Shown one piece after another: positions 44,286 through 55,537 of a DNA stretch of 64,000 bases. Numbering within the stretch: the first letter of the stretch is position 1; each line of letters begins with the position of its first letter. Below the pieces are notes generated by a model, which had not been told where the DNA came from, searched no databases, and saw nothing but the letters and a program-made list of their open reading frames with translations. This DNA is from Acinetobacter sp. ANC 3781. Its GTDB lineage: Bacteria > Pseudomonadota > Gammaproteobacteria > Pseudomonadales > Moraxellaceae. Both the position numbers and the translations under genes were made by a program. The stretch is from positions 1 through 64,000 of the forward strand of contig NZ_SJOH01000004.1 in the NCBI RefSeq assembly GCF_004331285.1. Direction: 5' to 3'.

Positions 44286-45212
44286 TTAACCAAAACGGCC
44301 GGTAATATAGGCTTCAGTCAATTGATGATCCGGCTGAGTAAACACTTTTTCAGTCGCATTAACTTCAATCAAATCACCCAAATGGAAGTAAGCAGTACGA
44401 TCCGATACACGTGCAGCCTGTTGCATTGAGTGCGTCACAATGGCAATGGTGTATTGAGTGGATAAGTCTGAAATCAGTTCTTCAATTTTTGCAGTGGCAA
44501 TTGGATCTAGTGCAGAACACGGCTCATCCATCAAAATCACTTCCGGGCTAACCGCAATAGTACGTGCAATACATAAACGCTGTTGCTGACCACCGGAAAG
44601 CCCTGTACCCGGCTGATTTAAACGGTCTTTTACTTCATCCCAAAGACCAGCTTTATGCAGACTATTTTCAACAATTTCCTCAAGATCATATTTGTCGCGT
44701 GCCAAGCCGTGCAGTTTTGGACCGTAAGCCACGTTATCAAAAATTGATTTAGGGAAAGGATTGGGTTTCTGGAATACCATACCCACTTGCGCACGAAGTA
44801 ATACAACATCTAGATTTGGATCATAGATATCTTGATTATCCAGCATGACTTTACCCGCCACACGACATGAATCAATAGTGTCGTTCATACGGTTTAAAGT
44901 ACGTAGAAAAGTCGATTTACCGCAACCAGACGGCCCAATAAAAGCAATCACTTCATTTTCGTAGATATTTAAATCGATACCCTTAATTGCTTCTGCTTCG
45001 CCATAGTAAACATGAACATCCGAAGTGCTGATTTTAACATTGGATGTTTTATTTTCTTTTTTAGCCGAAGGACTGGTATCAAATTGAGAAACAAATGAAG
45101 TCCCTTGACGTTTTTTATCTACTTCGTGAGAGGTAAATTGCTTCTGATCTTGGTTCACGGTTTGACCCTGTTCTAAGGAATTTGTTTTTGACATAGCTGT
45201 TACAGTATTCAT
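44286..45212 (-). CDS. pstB: Phosphate ABC transporter ATP-binding protein PstB
   Basis: This 308-residue ATPase has Walker [10 protein letters not shown], the Q-loop in [12 protein letters not shown], signature LSGGQQQR, and Walker [14 protein letters not shown]. An N-terminal extension of about 55 residues, rich in Gln, Ser and Lys, precedes the canonical start ([18 protein letters not shown]). PstB powers high-affinity phosphate uptake and signals with PhoU to PhoR. It is the last gene of pstSCAB here; no phoU follows in the window. The start may be ATG 45212 or the sixth downstream codon. Confidence 0.95.
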   Translation of the reverse strand: MNTVTAMSKTNSLEQGQTVNQDQKQFTSHEVDKKRQGTSFVSQFDTSPSAKKENKTSNVKISTSDVHVYYGEAEAIKGIDLNIYENEVIAFIGPSGCGKSTFLRTLNRMNDTIDSCRVAGKVMLDNQDIYDPNLDVVLLRAQVGMVFQKPNPFPKSIFDNVAYGPKLHGLARDKYDLEEIVENSLHKAGLWDEVKDRLNQPGTGLSGGQQQRLCIARTIAVSPEVILMDEPCSALDPIATAKIEELISDLSTQYTIAIVTHSMQQAARVSDRTAYFHLGDLIEVNATEKVFTQPDHQLTEAYITGRFG

Positions 45213-45224
45213 ATATTGCCCCTT

Positions 45225-46616
45225 TTACCAGCGCACTTCAAATTTCTTGCGTAACCAGATTGCCAGACTATTTAAGCCGACCATCAGTGCAAGTAAGACA
45301 ATAATTGCCGCAGCAGTACGTCCTTCAAAGAAGTTACGTAATTCATTGCCTTGCCATAAGAAAATTTGTACTGGTAAAGCAGTGGATTGATCTAATGGCG
45401 TAGCTGGAACACTCGCCACAAAGGCACTCATACCAATCAGGAGTAATGGCGCTGTTTCACCTAGGGCCTGTGCGACACCAATAATGGCACCTGTCAAAAT
45501 TCCGGGAATCGCAAGTGGCAATACATGGTGAAATACTGTTTGTACACGAGAAGCGCCCAAGCCCAATGCCGCCTGACGAATCGACGGTGGTACAGCTTTA
45601 AGCGATGCACGTGTGGTGATAATCACGGTTGGGAGAGTCATCAGGCTTAATACCAGGCCGCCCACCAAAGGTGCAGAAATCGGTAAATGCATCCAGCCAA
45701 TAAAAATGGCAGCACCAAGCAAACCAAATACAATGGATGGTACAGCTGCGAGGTTATTGATATTCACTTCCACGACATCGGTAATGAAATTTTTCGGTGC
45801 AAACTCTTCCAGATAAATGGCAGATGCTACGCCGATTGGAATCGAGATAAAAATTACGATCAGCATCATGAACAACGAGCCCATGATTGCACCAGCTAAA
45901 CCAGAGGTTGCTGGAGAGCTGCGCGAGTCTGGATTGGTGAAAATATTGGTATTAAAGGTATTTTGAATCACGCCTTTGGCTTTTAAATCATCAGCGAGTT
46001 GACGAACTTCCGAACTTAATTGTTGCTGGTCATCCGGTAAACTTCGATCAATATTTCCTGCCAACCACACATCTACATTGGCATCAGCCAGAATATTTAA
46101 GTCTTTTTTCTGACCAATCAATGCAGGATCTGCAAGTACTAAATCACGTAAGCGGTAGGCTTCGGAGCTAGTATACAAGCTGCCAAGTTCATCACGCTGC
46201 GAGGCAATACTTGGATCTTTTGCAATTAATCCATTCACGATTAAAGCATCCCAATCCACCATCCCCATTTCAGTTTGCCATGCAATAAAGCGCTCTTGAA
46301 AATGGGCAGGAGATTCGCCTGCTTTTTTGATAGGCTTCGCGCCCGCATTAATTATGGTCGGATCAAAATAGACCGGCACCGTCATACTGGATTGCCAGAA
46401 TGCCGGCAAACCCTTTGCCAAAATACTTCCGAATAGCAGTACCACAAAGAACAGACCGGTAATGACTGCAGAGAAGCCAAATATGCGAAACATTTTTTCT
46501 TTGCGGTGACGCTTTGCTAAAGAACTGGCAATCTTTTGTTTGCGTTTTTCGCGCAATTCAGCAGAAGCGCGTGGATCACGTGCCTGATCCATGGGAGATG
46601 TATTAGAAGTACTCAT
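45225..46616 (-). CDS. pstA: Phosphate ABC transporter permease PstA
   Basis: This 463-residue permease has an N-terminal cytoplasmic segment and helix 1 (about 45-70). A large periplasmic insert (about 75-230) is absent in E. coli PstA (296 residues), and a five-helix BPD_transp_1 core ends with the EAA-like loop RQAALGLGASRVQTVFHHVLP. It overlaps pstC by four bases (ATGA), hence coupling. Long PstA/PstC forms of this kind also occur in Pseudomonas. Confidence 0.93.
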   Translation of the reverse strand: MSTSNTSPMDQARDPRASAELREKRKQKIASSLAKRHRKEKMFRIFGFSAVITGLFFVVLLFGSILAKGLPAFWQSSMTVPVYFDPTIINAGAKPIKKAGESPAHFQERFIAWQTEMGMVDWDALIVNGLIAKDPSIASQRDELGSLYTSSEAYRLRDLVLADPALIGQKKDLNILADANVDVWLAGNIDRSLPDDQQQLSSEVRQLADDLKAKGVIQNTFNTNIFTNPDSRSSPATSGLAGAIMGSLFMMLIVIFISIPIGVASAIYLEEFAPKNFITDVVEVNINNLAAVPSIVFGLLGAAIFIGWMHLPISAPLVGGLVLSLMTLPTVIITTRASLKAVPPSIRQAALGLGASRVQTVFHHVLPLAIPGILTGAIIGVAQALGETAPLLLIGMSAFVASVPATPLDQSTALPVQIFLWQGNELRNFFEGRTAAAIIVLLALMVGLNSLAIWLRKKFEVRW

Positions 46617-47992
46617 TCGTATTGCTCGCGATATTTACGCACGATATACAGTGCAACGATGTTCAAACCTAAAGTAATCACAAACAAGGTTAAACCCAAT
46701 GCAAATGCCACCAACGCTTGTGGGCTGGCAAAGTCAGTATCACCTGTAAGTTGATTGACGATAGTAATGGTCACGGTTGAAATCGCTTCCAACGGATTGG
46801 CATGCAATAATGGACTATTCCCTGCGGCCAAAACCACAATCATGGTTTCACCAATGGCACGAGATGCTGCAAGTAAAAATGCCCCAATAATGCCCGGCAA
46901 GGCTGCAGGCAATACTACCTGACGAATGGTTTCAGACTTGGTTGCACCGAGTCCTAAAGAACCATCCCGTAGTGCGCGAGGCACCTGGGTAATAATGTCA
47001 TCTGAAAGTGAAGATACAAACGGGATAATCATAATCCCCATCACGAAACCTGCGGTTAAGGCACTGGTGGCATTAATTTCTAGCCCAACGCTTGCTCCAA
47101 GCATTTTAAAGAATGGGCCAATAATCATCAGCGCAAACACACCATAAACGATGGTCGGAATTCCGGCTAAAACTTCAATCGCGGGTTTTGCCCAAGAGCG
47201 AAAGCCAGATGATGCATATTCAGCCAAATAGATTGCAATCATCAAACCGACTGGTACTGCGACTAATAAAGCGATACCACTAACCATCAGCGTGCCCCAA
47301 AGCAGCGGCAACAAGCCATAACTACCTTCAGCATTTCCTGATGTACTAAAACCCGGATTCCATTCTGTTCCAAAAAAGAAATCAAGTGGACTGACGAAGT
47401 TGAAGAAGCGCATAGCTTCACTAAACATCGACATTACAATACCGATGGTGGTTAAAATAGCCACCCCAGAACATAGGGCTAAAGCGACATTAATGGTTTT
47501 TTCGACCTGATTACGTGCACGAAATTGTTGGGCTACACGTTTTTTTGCCAAAACCAGACCCGCTAAAGCGGCACAGATCACCACTGCCAATTTAGCAAAG
47601 GAACTGATATTTTCAATTTTTGCTAGTTGTTGTGCTGCTGCAATTTCATATGCTGCTGCTTGATCACTCACACCAAAACCAGAAGCAATGGCCTGCACAC
47701 GATCAATTAAAACTTCAATACTTGCCTGATCTAACGTCGCTGCAATATTTGCAGGTATATTCGCTAAAACCACGTGTCGCAAGATATTGGGTTCAACAAT
47801 ATTCCAAACCAATAAAATTAAAAAAGCAGGGATACCACACCATAACGCCACCAATGCACCGTAATATCCGGGGCGTGAATGCAATTTCGCAGAGTTATTT
47901 CCCTTACCTGCTAGGTTACGACTTTTAGATAACCCGATTTGATAGGCTACAGCGATCAACGCCAATAACACACCTATAAGTAGCAGATTCAT
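46613..47992 (-). CDS. pstC: Phosphate ABC transporter permease PstC
   Basis: This 459-residue permease has two N-terminal helices and a periplasmic segment, then the transporter core (about 200-459) with the loop RDGSLGLGATKSETIRQVVLPAALPG. Like PstA it is longer than the E. coli protein (319). It lies 100 bases after pstS and overlaps pstA. The pair form the membrane channel for phosphate. Confidence 0.93.
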   Translation of the reverse strand: MNLLLIGVLLALIAVAYQIGLSKSRNLAGKGNNSAKLHSRPGYYGALVALWCGIPAFLILLVWNIVEPNILRHVVLANIPANIAATLDQASIEVLIDRVQAIASGFGVSDQAAAYEIAAAQQLAKIENISSFAKLAVVICAALAGLVLAKKRVAQQFRARNQVEKTINVALALCSGVAILTTIGIVMSMFSEAMRFFNFVSPLDFFFGTEWNPGFSTSGNAEGSYGLLPLLWGTLMVSGIALLVAVPVGLMIAIYLAEYASSGFRSWAKPAIEVLAGIPTIVYGVFALMIIGPFFKMLGASVGLEINATSALTAGFVMGIMIIPFVSSLSDDIITQVPRALRDGSLGLGATKSETIRQVVLPAALPGIIGAFLLAASRAIGETMIVVLAAGNSPLLHANPLEAISTVTITIVNQLTGDTDFASPQALVAFALGLTLFVITLGLNIVALYIVRKYREQYE

Positions 47993-48092
47993 GTATTCTC
48001 CGGCATTTTTTCAATTTTCATGCTTTGAAAACCTTGTCTTTGCAAAAAAGCCGATGCTAGGAAGTCTCCTACCATCAGCTCATTTATCCTAA

Positions 48093-49118
48093 TTACTTAA
48101 CCGCTTTAGCTGCTTTTAAATCTGCAAGATTTTTTGCGCGTTCTTTATCAGACATTGAAATCAAACCCGCTTTTTCCAGCTTAGAACCTTTACCTGAAAC
48201 TTTTTTACTTAAGAAGTATTCAGAATATTGTTGTAGGCCTTTGATTGATTTAAGGTGCTCACCTTTCACATAGAAGTACAATGGACGTGATACTGGGTAA
48301 GAACCATTCAAAATCGTTTTTTCTGATGGCACAACATTGTTTACTGTCGCTACGCGTAATTTGTCACGGTTTTGATCATAGAAACCTAGACCAAATACCC
48401 CTACCGCACTTGGAGAAGTTTTTAAACGTGCCAGTGTTTCAGTATAGTCGCCTGCAATTTCAATCACTTTGCCGTCTTTACGGAAAGTAGAACATGCTTT
48501 TTTCTGTGCATCTTTATCTAAATTTTTGAAGTATTCGTAAGATTCACAACCTGCTTCAACCATTTTTTCCTGGAACACTTCACGTGTACCGTGGTTAGAA
48601 GCTGGAATTACCAATGTAATTGGTTCATTTGGAAGTGATTTGTCAATTTGATTCCAACGTGTATACGGGTTTGCAACCAATTTACCATTTGAAGGTAATT
48701 CTGCTGCAAGTGCTGCAAATACATGTTGTGGACGAAGTTTATAAGCGGCCTTCTTTGAGTTAGACGCAAATACAATACCGTCATAACCTACTTTAACTTC
48801 AATCACTTGATTCACGCCTGCTTTTTTACATGCAGCTAATTCAGAATCTTTAATTTTACGAGATGCGTTGGCGATGTCGATGGTGTTGTCACCCACGCCT
48901 TGACAGAATTGCTTCAAACCGCCAGATGTACCCCCAGAACCTACAACCGGTGTTTTAAACTGCGGGAAAGTGTTACCAAATTCTTCTGCTACAATACTTG
49001 CGTAAGGCAGTACAGTTGAAGAACCAGCGATTTGGATGGTGTCACGAGCTGCATTTGCTGTTGTTGCTACAGCTGCCCCAGAAACTGCTAAAGCAAGTGC
49101 AATATGATTTAAGCGCAT
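48093..49118 (-). CDS. pstS: Phosphate-binding protein PstS
   Basis: This 341-residue protein has a cleavable signal peptide (ending ANA, about residue 23). The mature N-terminus is RDTIQIAGSSTVLPYA, with the phosphate-binding loop motif VGSGGTSGGLKQFCQG and PASNHGTREVFQEKM. It delivers phosphate to PstCA in the periplasm. A Pho-box-like site lies about 90 bases upstream. It is the first gene of pstSCAB. Confidence 0.95.
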   Translation of the reverse strand: MRLNHIALALAVSGAAVATTANAARDTIQIAGSSTVLPYASIVAEEFGNTFPQFKTPVVGSGGTSGGLKQFCQGVGDNTIDIANASRKIKDSELAACKKAGVNQVIEVKVGYDGIVFASNSKKAAYKLRPQHVFAALAAELPSNGKLVANPYTRWNQIDKSLPNEPITLVIPASNHGTREVFQEKMVEAGCESYEYFKNLDKDAQKKACSTFRKDGKVIEIAGDYTETLARLKTSPSAVGVFGLGFYDQNRDKLRVATVNNVVPSEKTILNGSYPVSRPLYFYVKGEHLKSIKGLQQYSEYFLSKKVSGKGSKLEKAGLISMSDKERAKNLADLKAAKAVK

Positions 49119-49198
49119 TCTTTTCTCTCTTCATTAGATGCAATATTGAAGTACGCTACTTTTTGTAAAGTGTTGTACTTTTTCGATAGTTGCATTTT

Positions 49199-49237
49199 GA
49201 TTTTATAATATGACAAAGAAGTTACAGCTATGTGACG
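49199..49237 (-). promoter_or_regulatory. Pho-box-like promoter of pstSCAB
   Basis: On the minus strand CTGTAAC-TTCT-TTGTCAT matches the 7-4-7 PHO box (consensus CTGTCAT repeats), 10 of 14 half-site positions or better. A third half-site, CGTCACA, lies one 11-bp turn upstream. TATAAAAT-type -10 sequence follows at about 49200-49207. PhoB would thus activate pstS when phosphate is low. The remaining AT-rich gap to 49723 shows no gene. Confidence 0.6.
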
Positions 49238-49723
49238 TTTTTATGATAATTGATATGAACATATTCCTATAATTATAAATATATAAAAATCAGTTAATAA
49301 CCTCCCATTTAATATTATAATTTTTTTATTTTTGAGCTGTTATTATTGTAATAATTCATTTACTGTCATCAAAAATCATTGCTTATTATTCCATCATTGA
49401 TTTGTTCGTCTGACCATTTTGATCAATTTATCAGATCCTTTTACGTTCAATTATTCACCAAAGTGCCTGATTCAATTTTTACATACAAAAAAAGAGCCCT
49501 ATATAAGGTATCTTTTAATAACACTCAAATGACTCTGTTCAACCGTCTATATCTACAAATCACACATCGCAAATAAGCATTATTGCGTATGTGCATTTCA
49601 TTTATTAGATTTTTGACAGATTCACCGTTCTAATTTTCGCAATCCAAGATCCAATTAATTGAAATTTCAAAGAACAGTGCTTTGTTTTATATTCAAACTC
49701 AAGATCAAAAAAATGATTCAGTT

Positions 49724-50527
49724 ATGAATAGTAAAAACATTGCTACTTTTAATTCTGATTTACCCGTACATATGACATTTGCAGAACAGGACTGGCATTT
49801 ATTAGCCAAACATTGGTATCCGATTGCCCGTGCCAGTGATCTTACTGATTAACCCATAGGCACCCTGTTGCTAGATATGCCCCTTGTCATCTATAAAATG
49901 GATGACCAGTTAATTGTTGCCAAAGATGCCTGTCCTCACCGGGGTGTTCCTTTAAGCTTGGGCAAAAATGATGGTCAAGGCGTGGTCTGTCGTTATCACG
50001 GTTTACGTTTTGGCAGTGAGGGTAAATGCAACCGCATTCCTGCGCATCCACAACACAAAATTTCCGATCGCTTTCATTTACGCACTTATGCCTCTGTTGA
50101 AAAATACGGTTTGATTTGGTGCTCACTGACTGCAGCACAGAATGCTGAACCGACGATCCCCCGGGTGCCGTTTTGGGATGATGCTGAATACCAGCAACTG
50201 GTTTGCCCAAAAACCAATATACAACGTTTTGCTGGTCGGCAAATAGAAGGTTTTATGATGTAGCTGATTTTGCTTGGGTACGTTCCACTACTTTCTCCGA
50301 TGAAAGCGCGTTCGACAGGGCTATTTGCTCCAACTTTTCGAAATTATGACAAAGACTTACCAGTTGAAAATGCATATGACTTTAACTTAAAAATTTTCGA
50401 GGAAGATCGACCTATCGCTGAAAATCAGAAACCTGAAATTTACGTTTGATTGATCAATAGAGGTAGATTTCCCTTGGGAAGGCAGTTCGAGTATATATCT
50501 GAAACTTTTGAGAAAGGTGAGATTTAG
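49724..50527 (+). pseudogene. Rieske aromatic-ring oxygenase pseudogene
   Basis: From ATG 49724 a Rieske oxygenase of vanillate-demethylase type is recognisable: EQDWHLLAKHWYPIARASDL, then an in-frame TAA at 49850. The Rieske ligands CPHRG (residues about 72) and CRYHGLRF follow. A shift at about 50257 moves YDVADFAWVRSTTFSD into another frame. The region then seems to have lost a piece and ends with segments such as AYDFNLKIFEEDRPIAENQKP and DFPWEG. Such enzymes demethylate or hydroxylate aromatic acids. The intact aromatic-acid transporter next door was probably its partner. Ends are approximate. Confidence 0.75.
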
Positions 50528-50621
50528 TCTACTTACAGCTTAAAAAATAAGCTATATATAGTCAATGAGGTCAGATCTGACCTCATTGACCTGAATTTAA
50601 TATTTTAATTTCGCCTCATGC

Positions 50622-51992
50622 CTAGTGGGAAATTTCTGCACAATCAGTTTGAGCCTTTTGAAGAGGCATTTGATATTTGATTAAGAAAACGCAGCATAAT
50701 GCGATAATTAAAGGAACACCCAACGCATAAAAATAACCTGTCACACCATAGCTGGTTAAAACAATCCCACCAATGGCTGAACCAATAATTGCCCCCATCC
50801 GGCCCATACCAATAGCCCAGCCCGTCGCTGTCGCTCGAACTTGGGTTGGATATGCGGCAACCACCAAATAATTCAATGCCAGTTGCTGGCCTCCAATACC
50901 AAATCCGGCCAAGGCAATCAGTGCAAAAACATAGCCCCATTGCTGAGTTTCGATCAGTAATCCTAACCCTATGACCACAGCTACTCCAGTGAACAGCATA
51001 AAAGTTAATATTTTGGCTGTATTTAATTTAGGTAACCAATAAGCCAAAGGAATAGCAAAAATAATAAAGGACGCATTTATTGTGACGGAAGCATAAGGCG
51101 CTTGTTCAGGTGCCAAGCCTGCCTGTTTTAAAATAGTAGGTAACCATGATAACAACATGAACCAAGCGATCCAGTTAAAGAAATATGTTCCCCATACGCC
51201 AGCTGTGGTACGAGCTAATCCATTCTGGAACAGAATACTTAATTTTGCTTTGCTTTGATCTGCCGGATTCGCTGTGATCAGGTCTGCCTGTGTGAATGAG
51301 ACAGCTTTAGGAGAAATTTTATTCAGAATTTTTTGTATAGTGGCAACATTAGAGACACTATTTTTTTGTGCCATATATTCTAAAGATTCAGGCAAAACAA
51401 AATACAACACAATCAGTAAAACAAGAGGGAGTACTCCCCCAATCATATAAATTCCCTGCCACCCCACTACAGGTAACATTTTTGCCGCCAGTAGCCCGCC
51501 AAACATTGCCCCTGCAGGTAAAGCCAATAATACCCCTGTAGTAACTGTGCCTTTAAAGCGTTGGGGTGAGTATTCTGCAGCAAGTGCCAACAATACAGGT
51601 GTTGCCCCTCCCATTCCTAAACCGGCAATTACTCTTAAGATAAATATTTGTTCAACATTGCCGACAAAAGCCGTGAGAAGCGTAGCACTAGAAAAAATAG
51701 CTGTGCAAAACAGTAAGGTCTTTCTGCGCCCTAATTTATCGCCCAACAACCCTAACAACATAGCACCAACTGTCATTCCAACAATTCCGGCAGTCAGAAT
51801 GGGCGCTAATGCTCCCGGTTGTAAATTAAAATGCTCTAACAAGGCTGGTGCTGTAAATGCGATCGCCTGCGTATCGAAACCATCAAACAAAGCAATAATG
51901 AAACAGAGTAAAATAACCATCCATTGATAAGGCGATATTTTCTGATCTATCACCTCTTTGATTAACGACTTTCCTTGTTCCACATTCTCCAT
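50622..51992 (-). CDS. Aromatic-acid MFS transporter (AAHS family)
   Basis: This 456-residue protein has 12 predicted helices and the AAHS features: ALFDGFDTQAIAFTAPAL in helix 1, GLLGDKLGRRKTLLFC between helices 2 and 3, and a second G-R-x-G-R-R-like motif near GMGRMGAIIG. Relatives (PcaK, BenK, VanK, MucK) import protocatechuate, benzoate, vanillate or muconate with protons. The neighbouring oxygenase gene is broken, so the transporter may now lack its pathway here or serve another one. Confidence 0.85.
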   Translation of the reverse strand: MENVEQGKSLIKEVIDQKISPYQWMVILLCFIIALFDGFDTQAIAFTAPALLEHFNLQPGALAPILTAGIVGMTVGAMLLGLLGDKLGRRKTLLFCTAIFSSATLLTAFVGNVEQIFILRVIAGLGMGGATPVLLALAAEYSPQRFKGTVTTGVLLALPAGAMFGGLLAAKMLPVVGWQGIYMIGGVLPLVLLIVLYFVLPESLEYMAQKNSVSNVATIQKILNKISPKAVSFTQADLITANPADQSKAKLSILFQNGLARTTAGVWGTYFFNWIAWFMLLSWLPTILKQAGLAPEQAPYASVTINASFIIFAIPLAYWLPKLNTAKILTFMLFTGVAVVIGLGLLIETQQWGYVFALIALAGFGIGGQQLALNYLVVAAYPTQVRATATGWAIGMGRMGAIIGSAIGGIVLTSYGVTGYFYALGVPLIIALCCVFLIKYQMPLQKAQTDCAEISH

Positions 51993-52111
51993 GTTCCACG
52001 TCCTTTTTCTCTTATCTTTCCTACTTTAGAAACTGCAGACAAGAAGATCAAAGACTAAAAAGGTATGTATTTATGCATTAAACGAATATCTTCTCTACTA
52101 TTTTTAAGTAT

Positions 52112-52143
52112 AAAAAAAGGAGATCTATTGATCTCCCTTTTTA
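52112..52143 (-). terminator. Terminator after ddc
   Basis: AAAGGAGAT-CTATTG-ATCTCC-type stem with long A- and T-runs, 13 bases past the ddc stop; probably also bounds the MFS gene's promoter. Confidence 0.8.
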
Positions 52144-52155
52144 TGAAAACACTTA

Positions 52156-53688
52156 TTAATCAAGCGCAGTCACATATGTACCATCAGCGATCGGACCTTT
52201 AATACGATCAGCTTCAGCTAATACCAGATCAAGCAAGTTTTTCACGTTTTCCAAAGTCGCGACTGGACTTAAAGTGGTCATCTTCAAGGATTGATTTTGA
52301 CCTACTTTAGTGACCCCAATGTTCGCTTCACCACGTGCAAACAATTCATCTGCAACGTTCTGGTTCAGTGTATCAAGCAATTCTGCCGGATAACCTGCAG
52401 GAATTACACGGAACAATACAGACGCAAATTGCGGATCAACCAGCATCTCTAAACCATCGGTTGCATTGATGTAATCAGCCACTTCACGGGTCAACTTCAC
52501 ACCATGGTCGATCATTGAACCATAAAGCTCTTCACCTAATGCTTCAACTGTCATCCACAATTTCAATGCATCAAAACGACGCGTGGTCTGCAATGACTTA
52601 GATACCAAGTTCGGCACACCGTGTTCTTCATCATAAGCAGAATTTAAATACTCGGCTTCATAATGCATGAAACGGTAGTTCGCTTCATCTTTCAACAAGA
52701 ACGCGCCACACGAAATGGTTTGGAAATAATGCTTATGGAAATCGAGCGTAATCGAATCAGACAACTCGATTCCATCCAGCATCGAACGATAGTCATTCGA
52801 TAAAATCAGTGCACCACCCCATGCTGCGTCGATATGCATCCACGCGCCGTATTTGTTGGTGATTTCACGGATTTCTTTTAATGGATCAATTGCACCGGCA
52901 TCGGTTGTACCCGCGGTCGCAACCACACATGCAACGATTTTGCCTTCTGCTTGCAGGCGAGCCATTGTCGCCTCAAGAGCAGTCACATCCATCTGTGCAT
53001 TGTCATTTACAGGAACAGTGACTACAGACTGGAAGCCCATGCCCATCATCGCCATGTTCTTTTGCACAGAGAAATGTGCATTTTCAGAACAGATGACTTT
53101 GACGTTACGCATTGCATCGCTTGGAATACCATCGCGCTGAACAGACCATGGCTTGCCGTTTTCGTCTTTCCAGTTTTTCGAGATGCAAGCATCACGTGCA
53201 AGCAAAACGCCCATCAAATTCGATTGTGTACCGCCCGAGGTGAATACACCTGCCTGACCTGCACCATAACCAACCTTTTGACGAAGCCAGTCGATTAACT
53301 GAACTTCCATCAATGAACCTGCAGGGCTTTGATCCCATGAGTCCATTGATTGGTTGGTTGCGTTAATTAAAACTTCAGCAATTTGACTGGTCACCATAGT
53401 TGGGCAGTGCAAATGTGCTAAAGAATGGGGATGATGTACTTTAAGGCTTTTGTTTAAAAACAGTTCAACCATGCGCTCAAGCGATTTATGCACGCCCAAG
53501 CCTTGTTTAGTGGCATTAAAAGAAATTGCATTGCGCAAATCTTTAATGCTACCACCGGTATACATTTTATCGTTATGCAACCATGCTGCTACAGCTTTTG
53601 TAGCCTCACCCATTGCTGACTCATAGTCAGCAATAGATTGAGCATCATTGCAGAGTAACGCTTTACGGTGTTCTGCAAAATCTACCAT
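52156..53688 (-). CDS. ddc: L-2,4-diaminobutyrate decarboxylase
   Basis: This 510-residue PLP enzyme of group II decarboxylases has [14 protein letters not shown] near 90, [14 protein letters not shown] near 145, [15 protein letters not shown] near 285 and the PLP Lys in [19 protein letters not shown] near 316. It makes 1,3-diaminopropane from 2,4-diaminobutyrate. The dat gene three bases upstream supplies the substrate. This pair is characteristic of Acinetobacter and Vibrio-type polyamine synthesis. Confidence 0.95.
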   Translation of the reverse strand: MVDFAEHRKALLCNDAQSIADYESAMGEATKAVAAWLHNDKMYTGGSIKDLRNAISFNATKQGLGVHKSLERMVELFLNKSLKVHHPHSLAHLHCPTMVTSQIAEVLINATNQSMDSWDQSPAGSLMEVQLIDWLRQKVGYGAGQAGVFTSGGTQSNLMGVLLARDACISKNWKDENGKPWSVQRDGIPSDAMRNVKVICSENAHFSVQKNMAMMGMGFQSVVTVPVNDNAQMDVTALEATMARLQAEGKIVACVVATAGTTDAGAIDPLKEIREITNKYGAWMHIDAAWGGALILSNDYRSMLDGIELSDSITLDFHKHYFQTISCGAFLLKDEANYRFMHYEAEYLNSAYDEEHGVPNLVSKSLQTTRRFDALKLWMTVEALGEELYGSMIDHGVKLTREVADYINATDGLEMLVDPQFASVLFRVIPAGYPAELLDTLNQNVADELFARGEANIGVTKVGQNQSLKMTTLSPVATLENVKNLLDLVLAEADRIKGPIADGTYVTALD

Positions 53689-53691
53689 ATG

Positions 53692-55065
53692 TTATGCGCC
53701 TCGAGTTGCAACAAGAGCTTCAGCCACTGCTTTCTTAAAGCGAGCAACAGCTTCAACACATTCATCATGTGTGATAATCAATGGGCAAAGTAAACGAATC
53801 ACTGTACCGTTACGACCGCCCTTCTCTAACAATAATTTGTTATCGAAACATGCGGTTTGAATTGCAGCCGCCAATTGCGAATCACCTGGTAATGAACCCA
53901 TATGATCTGCCTTTTGGCGCTCATCCACGATTTCAACACCAATCATCAAACCACGGCCACGTACGTTACCGATACATGGGAATTCTACCGCTAATTTTTT
54001 AAATTCAGCTTGTAAGAAATCACCACGTTCCTGAGCATTTTGCGCAAGATTTTGTTCTTTAATGGTGTTGATGGTTGCAAGACCAGTACCCATCGCCAAT
54101 TGGTTACCACGGAACGTACCAGTGTGACCAGCAGGCTGCCAAGCATCAAACTTACGTTTAATCCCCAGTACTGCAAGCGGTAAGCTACCACCAACAGCTT
54201 TAGACATCACCACAACATCAGGTTCAATGCCTGCATGTTCAAAAGCAAACATTTTGCCAGAACGTGCAAAGCCAGCTTGAACTTCATCAAGAATCAACAC
54301 AATGTTGTGCTTTTCAGTCACTTCACGGATTTTCTTTAACCATTTAACCGGTGCTGTTACCACACCGCCTTCACCTTGAATCGCTTCAAGAATGACTGCT
54401 GCAGGTTTGGTTACACCACTTTCTACATCTTCAATAAAGTTTTCGAAGTAGTAAGTTAAGGCATCTACACCTGCTTCACCACCAATACCCAATGGGCAAC
54501 GGTATTCATGCGGATATGGCATAAACTGTACGCCAGGCATTAAGCCATTCACCGAATTCTTCGCAGATAAGTTACCTGTCATGGCCAAAGCGCCATGCGT
54601 CATTCCGTGATAACCGCCGGAGAAGCTGATCACTGAACTACGACCTGTATAGGTTTTTGCTAATTTAATTGCTGCTTCTGTGCCATCTGCACCAGACGGA
54701 CCACAGAACTGTAAACAATACTCAGCCTTACCACCCGGTAATTGCTCAAGTAAAGCTTCAGTAAAAGCATCTTTTAAAGGTGTTGTTAAATCCAAAGTAT
54801 GCAATGGGAGGCCACTTGCAAGTGTATCTTGGATACTTTGAATGACCGCAGGATGGTTATGGCCCAAAGCCAATGTTCCTGCCCCAGCTAAACAATCGAG
54901 GTACTCTGTACCTTCAACATCAGTAACCCAACATCCTAAAGCTTTTGCTATCGCTAACGGCAATTTACGAGGATAGCTACGAACATTGGATTCCATCTGG
55001 CTTTGGCGAGTCAAATAGTATTCGTTAGTAGAATTAGGGGCAGGATTTACAGAAGAAACGCTCAT
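53692..55065 (-). CDS. dat: Diaminobutyrate-2-oxoglutarate aminotransferase
   Basis: This 457-residue class III aminotransferase has [72 protein letters not shown] and the PLP Lys in [16 protein letters not shown]. It makes L-2,4-diaminobutyrate from aspartate semialdehyde, feeding ddc, with which it forms an operon. A 472-base gap upstream (55066-55537) is shared with the divergent SIMPL gene. Confidence 0.95.
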   Translation of the reverse strand: MSVSSVNPAPNSTNEYYLTRQSQMESNVRSYPRKLPLAIAKALGCWVTDVEGTEYLDCLAGAGTLALGHNHPAVIQSIQDTLASGLPLHTLDLTTPLKDAFTEALLEQLPGGKAEYCLQFCGPSGADGTEAAIKLAKTYTGRSSVISFSGGYHGMTHGALAMTGNLSAKNSVNGLMPGVQFMPYPHEYRCPLGIGGEAGVDALTYYFENFIEDVESGVTKPAAVILEAIQGEGGVVTAPVKWLKKIREVTEKHNIVLILDEVQAGFARSGKMFAFEHAGIEPDVVVMSKAVGGSLPLAVLGIKRKFDAWQPAGHTGTFRGNQLAMGTGLATINTIKEQNLAQNAQERGDFLQAEFKKLAVEFPCIGNVRGRGLMIGVEIVDERQKADHMGSLPGDSQLAAAIQTACFDNKLLLEKGGRNGTVIRLLCPLIITHDECVEAVARFKKAVAEALVATRGA

Positions 55066-55362
55066 ATCGAATTACCATCTCTGATATGGGTTGATAGAAA
55101 TAAGTCGGGTGACTTGCGGTCCTTTGACTCGGTGCTTTATAGAATCTAGCTAGACATGAATTTGTTTGTCATAACTAAAGGGCGGATGATACCGACTTTT
55201 TTTGAAAAATAAACAACTTTCGGTACTTTATCTGCCCTAATTCATCGAAAAAAATATCAAGCTAATCTATAGGTTGAATTATCATCTTACATTGTGACAG
55301 GGGAAAGAAAACCTTATTTTCTTATGCTTTTATGGGTAAAGTCGTGTAATAAAGTAAAACTT

Positions 55363-55390
55363 CTTGCAAATTAATTTATAAGTGTATAAT
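55363..55390 (+). promoter_or_regulatory. Possible promoter in the dat-SIMPL gap
   Basis: TTGCAA (55364) and TATAAT (55385) are 15 bp apart, reading rightward towards the SIMPL gene 140 bases on. Spacing is short, so it is tentative. The rest of 55066-55537 has no gene. Confidence 0.35.
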
Positions 55391-55537
55391 TTTTCGTAAA
55401 TTTTATAAATAAAAACGCATAGACTTTTTAAGTTTGCTTTTACAATCCCACCACAAACTCTACTAAAATTCACCATAAACACCCTTTAATATCATCAGTA
55501 TAAATTCGAATTTTGCTTACAAGAACAGGTCAAAAAA

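Noticed and set aside
49868..50263. Stand-alone 131-residue Rieske ferredoxin
   Set aside because: The same frame continues upstream past a stop into oxygenase N-terminal sequence, and downstream after a frameshift into oxygenase C-terminal sequence.
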